The notes below the pieces were generated by a model. That model did not search any database and was not told the DNA's origin. It was given only the letters and a program-made list of their open reading frames with translations. Shown one piece after another: positions 42,991 through 53,750 of a DNA stretch of 64,000 nucleotides. How positions within the stretch are numbered: the first letter of the stretch is position 1; each line of letters opens with the position of its first letter. Source of the DNA: Pseudoduganella lurida. GTDB taxonomy: Bacteria > Pseudomonadota > Gammaproteobacteria > Burkholderiales > Burkholderiaceae_D. The stretch is taken from assembly GCF_007830455.1 (NCBI RefSeq), contig NZ_VLLB01000002.1, forward strand, positions 1 through 64,000, given 5' to 3'. The position numbers were made by a program, and so were the translations under genes.

Positions 42991-43837
42991 CGTCGTTCCC
43001 TGTCCTTGCACTCGTTCCCCTTCTGCGTGCTCGCGCGGAGGCACGATCGTAACGCAGGACGAGATAATAGCCGCCCGCGATCATGGCGGCCAGTGCGAAC
43101 CACGTGCCGGCATACACCAGGTGGTTGTTCGGGAAGGCGATGACGGTCAGCCCGCCGGTCGGCCGTTCGGCGGCGCTGGCGGGATACTCCTGGCCGGCCG
43201 GCGCGTCCACGAAGAACGGTGCCACGTCACGCAGGTTGCGCGCGGCGGCCATCGGCCCGATGTCGCGCGTATACCAGCGGTCACCCGCCGGGTCGTTCTC
43301 GCGCAGCACGCGGCCCTTCGGTTCGGGCAGGCGCAGCAGGCCGGTGATCACGGCCGGCTTCCTCCCGGGCACCGCGGCACATACGTCGCCGGAAGCCTTC
43401 GGCGGCGCCGGCAACTGCAGGTCGCCCGACCGCATCGGCACGAAGCCGCGGTTGACGAAGACGATGCCGTCCGCCGTGCACAGGGGTGTCATCAGCCAGA
43501 AGCCGATGCCCAGCCTGGTGGTGGTCTGCACGCGCGTCGTGAAGTCGTACAGGAAGGTGCCGGCTACGCGCACGCGGCGGTACTCGTCCGATTCGGCCGT
43601 GACCTGCGGCCAGCGCGCGCGCGGCGGCGCGGCCACCGGTTCGGCATGCACGCGCGCGTCGATGCGCGCGATCAGGTCTTCCTTCCATTGCAGGCGTTTC
43701 ACCTGCCAGGTTCCAAGGGCAACGAAGGCGCAAAAGAAAAACGCCGCAGCGACGGCGAGAAGGAATTTCACCTTCCCGCCACGCTGCGGCGTTTCGATCG
43801 CGCCACGTCCTTCCAGGCTGCGTGGCGTGTCGTTCAT
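42959..43837 (-). CDS. SURF1-family oxidase assembly protein
   Basis: This 292-residue protein has a two-helix layout: a hydrophobic segment near the N-terminus (about 22-45) and one near the C-terminus (about 245-265), with conserved GTWQVKRLQWK after the first and the NNHLVYAGTWF pattern before the second. SURF1 proteins help insert heme into heme-copper oxidases. The ATG at 43837 follows AAGGAG, which overlaps the cyoD stop region (8 bp between). The coding region overlaps regB at its end. Confidence 0.88.
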   Translation of the reverse strand: MNDTPRSLEGRGAIETPQRGGKVKFLLAVAAAFFFCAFVALGTWQVKRLQWKEDLIARIDARVHAEPVAAPPRARWPQVTAESDEYRRVRVAGTFLYDFTTRVQTTTRLGIGFWLMTPLCTADGIVFVNRGFVPMRSGDLQLPAPPKASGDVCAAVPGRKPAVITGLLRLPEPKGRVLRENDPAGDRWYTRDIGPMAAARNLRDVAPFFVDAPAGQEYPASAAERPTGGLTVIAFPNNHLVYAGTWFALAAMIAGGYYLVLRYDRASARARRRGTSARTGNDDGSSAGHPGD

Positions 43838-43845
43838 GACGCTCC

Positions 43846-44295
43846 TTACATGGGCATGTCGTGCATCTGCTGGGGCGTATTGCCCTCAGGTGCGGTCGGC
43901 ATGGTCGGCATCATGTTGTGGTTCATGTGGAACATGACCCAGATCGAACCGGCCATCGCGATGACGACGGTGATGATCGTGAACAGCAGCGCCAGCATGT
44001 TCCAGCCGCCCTCGGACTTCGAGTTCATGTGCAGGAAGTAGACCATGTGGACGACGATCTGCACGACGGCAAAGCCCAGCAGCACGAAGCCGGCGGTGGC
44101 CGAATCCTTGATCACGTTGTTCATCACGAGCCAGAACGGGATGGCGGTGAGGATCACGGCCAGCACGAAGCCGATCACGTAATCGCGCATCGAGCCGTGG
44201 ATGGCCGAGCCATCGTGATGGGCGTCGTGGTCGCCGTGACCGTGGTCGTCGTGGTGCGCGTGGCCGTGGTGACCGTGGTGATTGTGGTCGCTCAT
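43846..44295 (-). CDS. cyoD: Cytochrome o ubiquinol oxidase subunit IV, His- and Met-rich ends
   Basis: This 149-residue subunit IV of the bo3 quinol oxidase has three transmembrane helices. The family core is recognisable ([18 protein letters not shown]). Unusually, the first 35 residues are packed with His ([14 protein letters not shown]) and the C-terminal tail is Met/His-rich ([11 protein letters not shown]). This suggests metal binding, perhaps copper, but it is unproven. It overlaps cyoC by four bases. Confidence 0.88.
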   Translation of the reverse strand: MSDHNHHGHHGHAHHDDHGHGDHDAHHDGSAIHGSMRDYVIGFVLAVILTAIPFWLVMNNVIKDSATAGFVLLGFAVVQIVVHMVYFLHMNSKSEGGWNMLALLFTIITVVIAMAGSIWVMFHMNHNMMPTMPTAPEGNTPQQMHDMPM

Positions 44296-44933
44296 GGCAG
44301 GACTCCCATCAGGTAGACAAAGGTGAACACGCCGATCCAGATCACGTCCAGGAAGTGCCAGAACAGCGACAGGCAGTTCAGGCGGCGCAGGTTGGCCGGA
44401 TGCAGGCCGTGCTTCGAGATCTGCACCATCAGCGTGACGAGCCAGATGACGCCGAACGTGACGTGCAGGCCGTGCGTGCCGACCAGCGAGAAGAACGCCG
44501 TCAGGAACGCGCTGCGCTGCGGACCGGCGCCTTCGTGGATCAGGTGCAGGAACTCGTAAATCTCCAGCGACAGGAAGGCCACGCCGAACAGGCCCGTGAT
44601 GCCCAGCCAGATCAGCGTGCCGGACTTGTCCTTCACCTTGGCGCGCAGCATCGCGAAGCCGTAGGTGATCGACGAGAACAGCAGGAACGCCGTGTTCATC
44701 GCCACCAGCGGCAGGTCGAACAGTTCGGCGCCGCCCGGACCGCCCGCGTAATTGCGGCCGATCACGGCGTACACGGCGAACAGCATCGCGAAGATGAGGC
44801 AGTCGCTCATCAGGTAGATCCAGAATCCCAGCATGGTGCCGTTTTCCGGATGGTGTTCGCGCACCAGATAGCGCGCGCCCGGGTCGGCGCCCAGGGCGCC
44901 GCCGTTGACAGAGGTTACGTGGATATCAGACAT
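44292..44933 (-). CDS. cyoC: Cytochrome o ubiquinol oxidase subunit III
   Basis: This 213-residue subunit III of the bo3 oxidase has five predicted transmembrane helices. The family motif [15 protein letters not shown] is present. It overlaps cyoB by eight bases and cyoD by four, as expected in a tight operon. Subunit III supports proton uptake and assembly. Confidence 0.93.
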   Translation of the reverse strand: MSDIHVTSVNGGALGADPGARYLVREHHPENGTMLGFWIYLMSDCLIFAMLFAVYAVIGRNYAGGPGGAELFDLPLVAMNTAFLLFSSITYGFAMLRAKVKDKSGTLIWLGITGLFGVAFLSLEIYEFLHLIHEGAGPQRSAFLTAFFSLVGTHGLHVTFGVIWLVTLMVQISKHGLHPANLRRLNCLSLFWHFLDVIWIGVFTFVYLMGVLP

Positions 44934-46926
44934 GGCTTCCCAGCAGTGCGGTGTGGCGCTCTTCCGTGCGGGTGACTTCTTCCGCCGTGATGTAGTAGTC
45001 GCGCTTGTAGTTGAACGTGTGGACGATGATGGCCGTCAGGATCGCGAGGAACGCCACGACCACGAGTGCCCACATGTGCCAGATCATGGCGAAGCCGATC
45101 ACGGCCGACAGCGCGGCGATGATGAAGCCCGCACCCGTGTTCGACGGCATGTGGATGGCAACGAAGTCCTTCAGCGGACGCTGGTAGCCGTTCTTCTTCA
45201 TGTCGGCCCACGTATCGTTGTCATGCACGACCGGGGTGAACGCGAAGTTGTAGTCCGGCGGTGGCGACGACGTCGACCATTCCAGCGTACGGCCGCCCCA
45301 TGGGTCGCCCGTCACGTCGCGCAGCTGCTTGCGGCGCATGAACGACACGAAGAACTGCATCAGCATCGCGCCGATACCGCCGGCGATCATCACCACGCCG
45401 ATGAAGGCGACCACGAAGTAAGGCTGCAGCGCAGGATCCTCGAAGTGGTTCAGGCGGCGCGTGATGCCCATGAAGCCCAGCGCGTACACCGGCATCCAGG
45501 CGACGTAGAAGCCGATCACCCACAGCCAGAACGAGACCTTGCCCCAGAATTCGTCCAGCTTGTAGCCGAACGCTTTCGGGAACCAGTAGTTGATGCCCGC
45601 GAACAGGCCGAACAGCACGCCGCCGATGATCACGTTGTGGAAGTGGGCGATCAGGAACAGCGAGTTGTGCAGCACGAAGTCGGCCGGCGGGATCGCCAGC
45701 ATCACGCCCGTCATGCCGCCGATCGTGAAGGTGACCATGAATGCGATGGTCCACATCATCGGCAGTTCGAAGCGGATCCGGCCGCGGTACATCGTGAACA
45801 GCCAGTTGAACAGCTTGGCGCCCGTCGGGATCGAGATGATCATCGTCGTGATGCCGAAGAACGAGTTGACGCTCGCACCGGAACCCATCGTGAAGAAGTG
45901 GTGCAGCCACACGAGGTAGGACAGGATCATGATCACGCAGGTCGCGTACACCATCGAGGTGTAGCCGAACAGGCGCTTCGAGCAGTACGTCGACACGACT
46001 TCCGAGAAGATGCCGAAGCAGGGCAGGATCAGGATGTACACCTCCGGGTGGCCCCAGATCCAGATCAGGTTCACGTACAGCATGGCGTTGCCGCCCAGCT
46101 CGTTGGTGAAGAAGTGCATGCCCAGCATGCGGTCCATCGACAGCATGGCCAGCGTGACGGTCAGGATCGGGAACACGGCCACGATCAGGATGTTGGTGGC
46201 CAGCGCGGTCCACGTGAACACCGGCATCTTCATCATTTCCATGCCCGGCGCACGCATCTTGACGATGGTGACGATCAGGTTCACGCCGGACAGCAAGGTG
46301 CCGACCCCGGCCACCTGCAATGACCAGATGTAGTAGTCCACCCCGACATCGGGCGACGCGAGGATGCCGGACAGCGGCGGGTAAGCGAGCCAGCCGGTAC
46401 GGGCGAATTCACCCACGAACAGGGAGGCCATCACCAGCACGGCGCCCATGGCGGTCATCCAGAACGAGAAGTTGTTCAGGAACGGGAAGGCCACGTCGCG
46501 CGCGCCGATCTGCAGCGGCACCACGTAGTTCATCAGGCCCGTCACCAGCGGCATCGCCACGAAGAAGATCATGATCACGCCGTGGGCGGTGAAGACCTGG
46601 TCGTAGTGGTGCGGCGGCAGGAAGCCGGCATTGTCGCCGAAGGCGATGGACTGTTGGGCACGCATCATCAGCGCGTCGGCGAAGCCGCGCAGCAGCATGA
46701 TGAGACCCAGGATCATGTACATGATCCCGATTTTCTTGTGGTCGATACTGGTGATCCAGTTCCGCCACAGATTGCCCCAGACGCGGAAATACGTCAGGGC
46801 GGCCAGCAGGCCGATACCGCCCAGGGCGACACCGGCGAACGTGGCCAGCAGGATCGGCTCATGGAACGGAATCGCTTCCCAGCTCAGCCGGCCGAAGATC
46901 AGATCGGTTTCAGTTGGCGCTTGCAT
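44926..46926 (-). CDS. cyoB: Cytochrome o ubiquinol oxidase subunit I
   Basis: This 666-residue main subunit of the bo3 oxidase has about 15 hydrophobic segments. The heme-copper ligands are visible: the first low-spin ligand in [10 protein letters not shown], the CuB His with the cross-linked Tyr ([11 protein letters not shown]), the double His HHFF, and the HFHNVIIGG pair. It reduces oxygen to water using ubiquinol and pumps protons. The start at 46926 overlaps the cyoA 3' end. Confidence 0.95.
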   Translation of the reverse strand: MQAPTETDLIFGRLSWEAIPFHEPILLATFAGVALGGIGLLAALTYFRVWGNLWRNWITSIDHKKIGIMYMILGLIMLLRGFADALMMRAQQSIAFGDNAGFLPPHHYDQVFTAHGVIMIFFVAMPLVTGLMNYVVPLQIGARDVAFPFLNNFSFWMTAMGAVLVMASLFVGEFARTGWLAYPPLSGILASPDVGVDYYIWSLQVAGVGTLLSGVNLIVTIVKMRAPGMEMMKMPVFTWTALATNILIVAVFPILTVTLAMLSMDRMLGMHFFTNELGGNAMLYVNLIWIWGHPEVYILILPCFGIFSEVVSTYCSKRLFGYTSMVYATCVIMILSYLVWLHHFFTMGSGASVNSFFGITTMIISIPTGAKLFNWLFTMYRGRIRFELPMMWTIAFMVTFTIGGMTGVMLAIPPADFVLHNSLFLIAHFHNVIIGGVLFGLFAGINYWFPKAFGYKLDEFWGKVSFWLWVIGFYVAWMPVYALGFMGITRRLNHFEDPALQPYFVVAFIGVVMIAGGIGAMLMQFFVSFMRRKQLRDVTGDPWGGRTLEWSTSSPPPDYNFAFTPVVHDNDTWADMKKNGYQRPLKDFVAIHMPSNTGAGFIIAALSAVIGFAMIWHMWALVVVAFLAILTAIIVHTFNYKRDYYITAEEVTRTEERHTALLGSHV

Positions 46927-47962
46927 TGTTACTCTTCATGGAAATAGTGTTCTTGTCGGCAGGCGTCACGCAGATTTCCGCTTCGGCCTGCGCCAGGCGC
47001 GCGACCTCGTCGGCACCCTTGGCACGGGCTTCCTTGTGCGCGTGGGCAGCGGCGTTGCGGTGCGCATCCTCGTGCATCATGTGGGCCATGCACTTCGTGC
47101 CCGGCTCGACGCACAGGTTGACGATGGCGTCGTACAGCCCGCCGTCGACGGCCGCGTAGCGACGCACCGGATCCTTCTCGCTCGGCTTGGCCAGCTGCAT
47201 GTAGTCGGCACGGTTCAGTGCGCCGCCACCGGCCTTGACCTTGGCCACGTAGGCCTGGAAGTCGCCGTCCGTCATGGCGTGGTACTTGAACTTCATGTGC
47301 GTGAAGCCGGCGCCGCTGTAGTTCGACGAGAAGCCGTCATACGTGCCCACCTTGTTCATGACCGCGTTCAGCTGCGTTTCCATCGATGGCATTGCGTAGA
47401 TCATGCCGGCCATGGCCGGAATGTAGAACGCGTTCATGACGGAAGATGCCGTGATGCGGAACTTCACCGGACGGTCGATCGGCGTGGCCAGTTCATTGAC
47501 CGTGGCGATGCCCTGCTCCGGATAGATGAACAGCCATTTCCAGTCGAGCGCCACGACCTGCACTTCCATCGGCTGCATGCCGGCGGGGATCGGCCGCTTC
47601 TCGTCCAGGCGCTGCAGCGGACGGTAAGGGTCGAGCAGGTGGGTGCTGATCCAGGTGATCAGGCCCAGGACGATGATGAGCAGCAGCGGCACGCCCCAGA
47701 TCACCAGTTCCAGCTTGGTGGAGTGGTCCCAGTCGGGATCGTACTTGGCCGTCGTGTTGCCTTGACGATAACGCCATGCGAAGAACAGCGTCAGGAAGAT
47801 GACGGGAACGACGATCAGCAGCATCAGGTAGACGGAAACCATTACCAGATGGGCCTGCTGCGCCGCGATGTCACCGGACGGATTCAACACCACCGTGTTG
47901 CAGCCCGAGAGCCACAGCAGGGGGAGAAGACCAAGTCCCATGCGAACAATTGATCGTTTCAT
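46910..47962 (-). CDS. cyoA: Cytochrome o ubiquinol oxidase subunit II (lipoprotein)
   Basis: This 350-residue protein has the lipobox LSGC (about residue 21), two transmembrane helices (about 45-110) and a cupredoxin-like domain. That domain lacks the CuA ligands, as is normal for quinol oxidases. A Lys/Glu/His-rich C-terminal tail follows. The start at 47962 gives a standard lipoprotein signal. An ATG 33 bases upstream is possible. It is the first gene of a seven-gene operon (cyoABCD-SURF1-regBA). Confidence 0.93.
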   Translation of the reverse strand: MKRSIVRMGLGLLPLLWLSGCNTVVLNPSGDIAAQQAHLVMVSVYLMLLIVVPVIFLTLFFAWRYRQGNTTAKYDPDWDHSTKLELVIWGVPLLLIIVLGLITWISTHLLDPYRPLQRLDEKRPIPAGMQPMEVQVVALDWKWLFIYPEQGIATVNELATPIDRPVKFRITASSVMNAFYIPAMAGMIYAMPSMETQLNAVMNKVGTYDGFSSNYSGAGFTHMKFKYHAMTDGDFQAYVAKVKAGGGALNRADYMQLAKPSEKDPVRRYAAVDGGLYDAIVNLCVEPGTKCMAHMMHEDAHRNAAAHAHKEARAKGADEVARLAQAEAEICVTPADKNTISMKSNNASAN

Positions 47963-48169
47963 TAAGTTATGTGCGCTACAGAGGATTGAGAACATGCTAC
48001 TGTACCGTCACAGGTATGCGAAATGGAATTGGACACTTTGTCTCACCCCCGCTGGCATTAACTGTGGTAACAGGTGAGTAAATCGGTGCCAGACCGGGAT
48101 TCAGCCGAGTGTTCAATACCGTTCCTATGCTTTCGCATGAACCTGTGCACACACGACAGAGAGACGAAA

Positions 48170-49519
48170 ATGGCAACCACGACACCTTTTGACGGCAACA
48201 TCCCGGCGAATTATCAGTCAAGTCCCACCAGCAGCGGCGCACGCAACATTAATGCGCGCGACGGCGAAATCCACCCTGGCGAAATTGCGGTCGGTGTGGT
48301 AATTGGCCGAGCGTCGGAATATTTCGATTTCTTCGTGTACGCAATTGCCTCGGTGCTCGTGTTTCCTTCGCTGTTCTTCCCGTTCGAAGACCGCCTGAAC
48401 GCGATCCTGTATTCCTTCGTGGTGTTCTCGTTTGCCTTCATCGCGCGCCCGTTCGGCACGCTGTTCTTCATGTGGGTGCAGCAGCGCTACTCGCGCGAAG
48501 CGAAGCTGACCGGCGCGCTGTTCCTGCTGGGCTGCTCCACGGTCGGCATCGCCTTCCTGCCCTCCTATGCCAACTCGGGCACGACGGCGCTGATCCTGCT
48601 GGCGCTGTTCCGCGTCGGCCAGGGCGTGGCCCAGGGCGGCTCGTGGGACGGCCTGCCGTCGCTGCTGGCGCTGAACGCCCCGCACAACAAGCGCGGCTGG
48701 TACGCCATGCTGGGCCAGCTGGGCGCGCCGGTCGGCTTCATCATCGCCGCCGGCATCTTCGCTTACATGCTGGCCAACCTGTCGGCGCTGGACTTCCTCG
48801 ACTGGGGCTGGCGCTTCCCGTTCTTCGTGGCCTTCGCCATCAACGTGGTGGCGCTGTTCGCCCGCCTGCGCCTGGTGTCCACGCCTGAATACTCCCGCCT
48901 GCTGGACGAGCGCGAGCTGGAACCGACCTCGGTGACCGAACTGGGCCGCACGCAGGGCCGCAACGTGCTGATCGGCGCCCTCGCCGCGCTGGCCAGCTAC
49001 GCGCTGTTCCACCTGGTGACGGTGTTCCCGCTGTCGTGGGTGCAGCTGTATTCCACCCGTCCGCTGGACGACTTCCTGGTGCTGCAGATGTGGGGCGCCG
49101 CGCTGGCCATCGTGGGCACCGTGCTGTCCGGCCTGATCGCCGACCGCTTCGGCCGCCGCACCACGCTGGGCACGCTGGCCGCGCTGATCGCCATCTTCTC
49201 CGGCTTCGTGCCGTCGCTGATGCAGGGCGGCGAAGCGGGCCAGAACATCTTCATCCTGGTCGGCTTCGCCCTGCTGGGCCTGTCGTACGGCCAGGCGGCC
49301 GGCGCGGTGACGGCCAATTTCTCGCCGCGCCACCGTTATACCGGCGCCGCGCTGACGTCGGATCTGGCCTGGCTGGCCGGTGCCGCCTTCGCACCGCTGG
49401 TGGCACTGGGCCTGTCGGCCAATTTCGGCATGGGTTATGTCAGCCTGTATCTGCTGTCCGGCGCCGTCGGTTCGCTGGCCGCGCTGTCGGTCAATCGGGC
49501 GCTGGAGATTCGCGACTGA
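48170..49519 (+). CDS. MFS metabolite:proton symporter
   Basis: This 449-residue protein has about 12 hydrophobic segments. The loop pattern RPFGTLFFMWVQQR and IADRFGRRTTLGTLA after helices 2 and 8 fit the metabolite:H+ symporter branch of the MFS, which moves organic acids, osmolytes or aromatic acids. The ATG at 48170 follows GAGAGACG, and a longer upstream frame lacks signal features. It is divergent from cyoA across 207 bp. The substrate is not readable. Confidence 0.85.
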   Translation: MATTTPFDGNIPANYQSSPTSSGARNINARDGEIHPGEIAVGVVIGRASEYFDFFVYAIASVLVFPSLFFPFEDRLNAILYSFVVFSFAFIARPFGTLFFMWVQQRYSREAKLTGALFLLGCSTVGIAFLPSYANSGTTALILLALFRVGQGVAQGGSWDGLPSLLALNAPHNKRGWYAMLGQLGAPVGFIIAAGIFAYMLANLSALDFLDWGWRFPFFVAFAINVVALFARLRLVSTPEYSRLLDERELEPTSVTELGRTQGRNVLIGALAALASYALFHLVTVFPLSWVQLYSTRPLDDFLVLQMWGAALAIVGTVLSGLIADRFGRRTTLGTLAALIAIFSGFVPSLMQGGEAGQNIFILVGFALLGLSYGQAAGAVTANFSPRHRYTGAALTSDLAWLAGAAFAPLVALGLSANFGMGYVSLYLLSGAVGSLAALSVNRALEIRD

Positions 49520-49551
49520 TAATCACTTATCCCGAGTAATACGTCGTCGTG

Positions 49552-49582
49552 AAAACGGCGGGCGCGAAGCCCGCCGTTTTCA
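49552..49582 (+). terminator. Terminator after the MFS gene
   Basis: An 11-bp stem (AAAACGGCGGG with its complement), a 7-base loop and a T run lie at the end of the MFS gene and upstream of the convergent PAS-GGDEF-EAL stop. Confidence 0.85.
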
Positions 49583-49710
49583 TTGATGGGAGCCCCGGAA
49601 AAGTTTCGGCGCCCGTATTTCGGCCATTATTCCCGGGCCGATTATCATCGGTTGGTGTCAGGGGAATATCGACAAGCCGTTTCAAAAATGCCCTGGTGGA
49701 TTACCAGGAA

Positions 49711-51423
49711 TCAGCCGCCCGCGGTCAATAAAACCTGGGCCATTTCCACGGGCACCGGCCGGCTGCACAGAAAACCCTGGATTTCGTCGCACCCTTCCCT
49801 GGCCAGATAACCCAGCTGGTCGGGCGTTTCCACGCCCTCGGCGATGATCCGGCAGCCCAGGCTGTGGCCCAGCGTGATCATCGAGCGGACGATGGCCCCG
49901 CCCGGCGCGTCGTGCAGCATGTCGCGCACGAAGCTGCGGTCGATCTTCAGGTAGTCCAGCGGAAAACGCCGCAGGTAGGACAGGCTGGAGTAGCCGGTGC
50001 CGAAATCGTCGATCGACAGGCGCACGCCGCTTTCCTTCAGCTCGCACATCGCCGCCACCACGCCCTCCACGTTCTGCATCATCAGCGACTCCGTCAGCTC
50101 CAGCTCCAGGTAAGCGGGTTCCAGTCCGCTGGCCAGCAGCGCGCCATTCACCTCCTGCACGAAGCCGCTCTGCCGGAACTGGCGCGCCGATACGTTGACC
50201 GCCACCGGCACCCGCGGCAGGCCGGCATCCTGCCAGGCCTTCACCTGGCGGCAGGCCTCGTACAGCACCCACTCGCCGATCTCGACGATGCGGCCGGTTT
50301 CCTCCGCCACGCCGATGAAGCGGTCCGGCGGCACCAGCCCCAGTTCCGGCTGCCGCCAGCGCAGCAGCGCTTCGAGCCCCACCACGCGGCCCGACACGCA
50401 GTCGATGCGGGGCTGGAAGTACAGCACGAACTCCTGCCGTACCAGGGCATTGCGCAAGTGGCCCTCGATCAGCGTGCGTTCCGTGACACGCGCATTCATC
50501 TCGCTGGTATAGAACTGCAGCTGGTTGCGCCCGCCGTCCTTGGCCCGGTACAGCGCGATGTCGGCATGCTTGAACAGCGCCGGTCCGCTGTCGCCATCGC
50601 GCGGATAGGTGGCCACGCCCATGCTGCAGGTGAGCGCCAGCTCGTGGGCATCCACGCGCATCGGCGCGCTGACCGCTTCCAGCACGGCCTGCACGGTGCG
50701 GTGCGACAGCGAACCGGCCGGCTGGTCGAGCAGCAGCAGGATGAATTCGTCGCCGCCGAGGCGCGCCACCGTCTCGGATTCGCGCAACGCCGCTCTCAGC
50801 CGCGCTGCCACGGTCTGTAGCAGCGTGTCGCCGCTGGCGTGGCCGAGCGTGTCGTTGATGAGCTTGAAGTTGTCGAGGTCGAGCACCACCACCCACAGCT
50901 GGTGACCGTAGCGCACGGCGTAGGCGATGGCCTGCTCCAGGCGGTCCTGGAACAGGTTCCGGTTCGGCAGCCCCGTCAGCGCATCGTGGGTCGACTGGCG
51001 CTTCAGTTCCTGCTCGGCGGTCATCTGCTCGGTGACGTCGAGGGCGAACACGAGACGCGCGCGGCGCCCTTCGTAGATCAGCGCGTGGGACGAGATGCGC
51101 ACGGAGATCGGCAGCCCGTCGCGCCGGATGTGCGTGCGGACGGCCGACGGTTCCGCGGGGCGGAGCGTGCCCTGCCCCTCGGCGGCGGGCGGCCGGATGT
51201 CATGCATCGTCATGCGCAGGAACTCGGCCTGCGTGTAGCCGTAATGGCGGCAGGCCGCCGCGTTCACGCGCAGGAAGCGCAGGCTTGTCAGGTCGTAGAT
51301 CCACATCGGCTGCGGATGGTCCTGGAACAGGTCGTCGAAGCGCGTCAGCGGACGCCGGCTGCGCCAGCCCCTGCCCTGCATGGGTAGCGTCTTGCGCGTC
51401 GGGGCTCGGTGGAAGGGGCGCAT
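49711..51423 (-). CDS. PAS-GGDEF-EAL c-di-GMP protein
   Basis: This 570-residue protein has an N-terminal PAS-like region (about 25-150), a GGDEF domain (about 155-310) with an intact ARLGGDEF motif, and an EAL domain (about 325-565) with [22 protein letters not shown] and EGVET. It probably both makes and breaks c-di-GMP, or one activity dominates under control of the PAS sensor. No membrane segment is apparent. The ATG at 51423 follows AGGA. It is divergent from the hemerythrin gene. Confidence 0.9.
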   Translation of the reverse strand: MRPFHRAPTRKTLPMQGRGWRSRRPLTRFDDLFQDHPQPMWIYDLTSLRFLRVNAAACRHYGYTQAEFLRMTMHDIRPPAAEGQGTLRPAEPSAVRTHIRRDGLPISVRISSHALIYEGRRARLVFALDVTEQMTAEQELKRQSTHDALTGLPNRNLFQDRLEQAIAYAVRYGHQLWVVVLDLDNFKLINDTLGHASGDTLLQTVAARLRAALRESETVARLGGDEFILLLLDQPAGSLSHRTVQAVLEAVSAPMRVDAHELALTCSMGVATYPRDGDSGPALFKHADIALYRAKDGGRNQLQFYTSEMNARVTERTLIEGHLRNALVRQEFVLYFQPRIDCVSGRVVGLEALLRWRQPELGLVPPDRFIGVAEETGRIVEIGEWVLYEACRQVKAWQDAGLPRVPVAVNVSARQFRQSGFVQEVNGALLASGLEPAYLELELTESLMMQNVEGVVAAMCELKESGVRLSIDDFGTGYSSLSYLRRFPLDYLKIDRSFVRDMLHDAPGGAIVRSMITLGHSLGCRIIAEGVETPDQLGYLAREGCDEIQGFLCSRPVPVEMAQVLLTAGG

Positions 51424-51657
51424 GGGCAGTCCTGGGCGGGTCCGTTCGGCGGTCTCGACTGCACTATAACCCTTAGTCACCGGCGCCGTGTGCACTTTGT
51501 AACCAGCCATCATGCAAGCGAGCCACCCGGCATGAAACGGCATATGGCCGCATCCAGGGCATTTCGCGTCGTGCGCCGACAGGCCGGTGCGGGGTACTCC
51601 TACGTATCCCTACTGGCGGCAGGGCTAAGATGGCGCATCAACCAACAGGAGAGCGCC

Positions 51658-52245
51658 ATGTTTTCACTAGCCAAGCTGAGCCCGACCATCACGGACATGA
51701 TCCGTTTCGACCACTCGCACACGATGCTCACCTTCCACCAGTACACCAATGCGCAGAAGCCGAAGGTGAAGAAGGCGCTGGCCGAAACCATCTGCCTGGC
51801 CCTGGAGATCCACGCCACGCTGGAGGAAGAGGTGTTCTATCCGGCCATGCGCCAGCTTGAAGCGGCCGACCCGACGCTGCTGAAATCGGAACCGGAACAC
51901 AACGAGATGCGCCGCGTGATCGCCCAGCTGCGCGCCACCAGCGCCACCGATCCGAAGCACGACGAACTGGTCCATGAACTGATGCGCGACGTGATCCATC
52001 ACGTGGCCGACGAAGAAACCGTGCTGCTGCCGGACGCCGAACGCCTGATGACGCGCGACCGCCTGAGCGAGCTGGGCGCCGAGATGACGCGCCGCCGCCT
52101 GCAGCTCGTCACGCCGCAGGCAGGCAAGATCGCCAAGAACACCGCGGTGGGCTTCTCGGGCAGTACCGCCGCGATGGTGCTGGGCGTGGCGGGTGCCGCG
52201 TTCGCCGCGCTGAAGCTGCTGCCGAAGAAGGAAGCGCACGCGTAA
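51658..52245 (+). CDS. Hemerythrin-domain protein with C-terminal membrane anchor
   Basis: This 195-residue protein has a four-helix bundle. Iron-ligand positions are visible: DHSHTMLTFH, ALEIHATLEEEVFYP, SEPEHNE and HHVADEETVLLP, as in hemerythrins. The last 40 residues contain a hydrophobic segment (VGFSGSTAAMVLGVAGAAFA), which suggests a membrane anchor. Hemerythrins bind oxygen or NO and can protect respiratory iron enzymes. The ATG at 51658 follows AGGAGAG. It is divergent from the GGDEF-EAL gene, so oxygen and c-di-GMP signals may be linked. Confidence 0.87.
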   Translation: MFSLAKLSPTITDMIRFDHSHTMLTFHQYTNAQKPKVKKALAETICLALEIHATLEEEVFYPAMRQLEAADPTLLKSEPEHNEMRRVIAQLRATSATDPKHDELVHELMRDVIHHVADEETVLLPDAERLMTRDRLSELGAEMTRRRLQLVTPQAGKIAKNTAVGFSGSTAAMVLGVAGAAFAALKLLPKKEAHA

Positions 52246-52252
52246 GGAAGGT

Positions 52253-52274
52253 GCTGGCCGGTCGACCGGCCAGC
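52253..52274. terminator. Palindromic hairpin between convergent genes
   Basis: A 22-bp perfect palindrome (GCTGGCCGGTC and its complement) lies between the hemerythrin and MFS stops. No clear T run follows. Confidence 0.5.
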
Positions 52275-52282
52275 GTCGCATC

Positions 52283-53674
52283 TTAGCTGGCGTGCCCCGT
52301 TACCTGCGCGCCGGCATCCGGCGGCAGCCGCAGGCTGTCCACTATGCTGAGCGCCGCCATCACCCCCATCGCGCACAGGGCCAGCCGGAAACTGGCGGCA
52401 TCGTGCGAGCCCCATCCCAGCATGGCCGCGACCTGCAGCATCACCGCGCCGGCCGCAATGCCCAGTCCCGCGTTGACCTGCGCCAGCACGGAAAACAGCG
52501 TCGAGGCGCCCGTCATCTGTTCCGACGGGATCTCCGCGAAGGCCAGCGTATTGAGCGCCGTGTACTGCATCGAACGCGACATCCCGCAGAAGAACAGCAG
52601 CGCCGCCGTGACGGCAAACGGCGTGTCGGCCCGCAGCAGCGCGCACAGGCCGAACCCGGCGCCCAGCAGGATGCCGTTCGCGACCAGCACCGTCCTCAGC
52701 CCGAAGCGGCGCATCACCCAGCTCGTGCCCGGCTTCATCGACAGGTTCCCCGCGAACAGCGCGAGCAGCAGCAGGCCGGCCGTGGTGCCGGGCAGCCCGA
52801 ACGCCAGCTGCAGCATCAGCGGCAGCAGGAACGGCGCGCTGCCGATGGCGATGCGGGCCAGCGAACCGCCCCAGACGGTGACGGCGAAGCTGCGGTTGCG
52901 CATCGGCCGCAGGTCCATCAGCGGCGCGGGCGCGCGGCGGAAGTGCCGCACCGACCACCATAGCAGCAGGACGCCGGCCGCCAGCGACACGCCCGCCTCC
53001 GGCCACGCGCCATGGCCGGGCAGCTCCACGCCGATCATCAGCAGGCTGCAGGCGAGCGCGCTGCCGATGAACCCCGGCAGGTCGAAGGGGCGCGGCGCGG
53101 TGCCGGCGGCCGGCACGATCGCCAGCGCGGCGCCCAGCAGCACCAGGCCGAGCGGCACGTTGACGATGAAGATCCAGTGCCAGCTCCAGGTCTCGGTGAT
53201 GAAGCCGCCCAGTGCCGGACCGATCACGGGCGCCGCCAGGCCCGGCCAGGTGATGGTGGCGATGGCGCGCACCAGCTGGTCCTTCGGCGTGCTGCGCAGG
53301 ACGGCCAGCCGCCCCACGGGCACCATCAGCGCCCCGCCGATGCCCTGCAGGATGCGCGCCGCGGTGAAGGCGGCCAGCGAACCGGACAGCGCGCACAGCA
53401 AGGAGGCCAAGGTGAACACGCCGATCGCCCCGGCAAACACGCGGCGGGGGCCATAGCGGTCGGCCACCCAGCCGCTGGCCGGAATGAACGCTGCCAGCGC
53501 CACCAGGTAGGCGGACAGGCCGACGGACAGCCGTTCCGGCTGCGTGCCGAAGCTGGCCGCCATCTGCGGCAGCGAGGTGGTGATGGCCGTCGCGTCCAGC
53601 ATCTCCATGAAGAAGGCGGTGGCGACCAGCCAGGGAACGGCGCGGGCGTGGCGGGAACTGTCGGGCAGCGGCAC
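52283..53674 (-). CDS. DHA2-like MFS exporter
   Basis: This protein is about 463 residues with around 14 hydrophobic segments. Signatures are AYLVALAAFIPASGWVADRYGPRR and LQGIGGALMVPVGR, typical of multidrug exporters of the DHA2 group. The GTG at 53674 is chosen because the family N-terminus begins a few residues before the first helix. No strong ribosome-binding site is seen. It follows a methyltransferase gene on the same strand by 76 bp. The substrates are unknown. Confidence 0.82.
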   Translation of the reverse strand: MPLPDSSRHARAVPWLVATAFFMEMLDATAITTSLPQMAASFGTQPERLSVGLSAYLVALAAFIPASGWVADRYGPRRVFAGAIGVFTLASLLCALSGSLAAFTAARILQGIGGALMVPVGRLAVLRSTPKDQLVRAIATITWPGLAAPVIGPALGGFITETWSWHWIFIVNVPLGLVLLGAALAIVPAAGTAPRPFDLPGFIGSALACSLLMIGVELPGHGAWPEAGVSLAAGVLLLWWSVRHFRRAPAPLMDLRPMRNRSFAVTVWGGSLARIAIGSAPFLLPLMLQLAFGLPGTTAGLLLLALFAGNLSMKPGTSWVMRRFGLRTVLVANGILLGAGFGLCALLRADTPFAVTAALLFFCGMSRSMQYTALNTLAFAEIPSEQMTGASTLFSVLAQVNAGLGIAAGAVMLQVAAMLGWGSHDAASFRLALCAMGVMAALSIVDSLRLPPDAGAQVTGHAS

Positions 53675-53750
53675 GAGGACGATCGAGGGACAAAGACAGC
53701 AATATAGCCGATGCGGCCGCCCGCAGTCCTGCCTGGTCCTCCGCGCTGCG

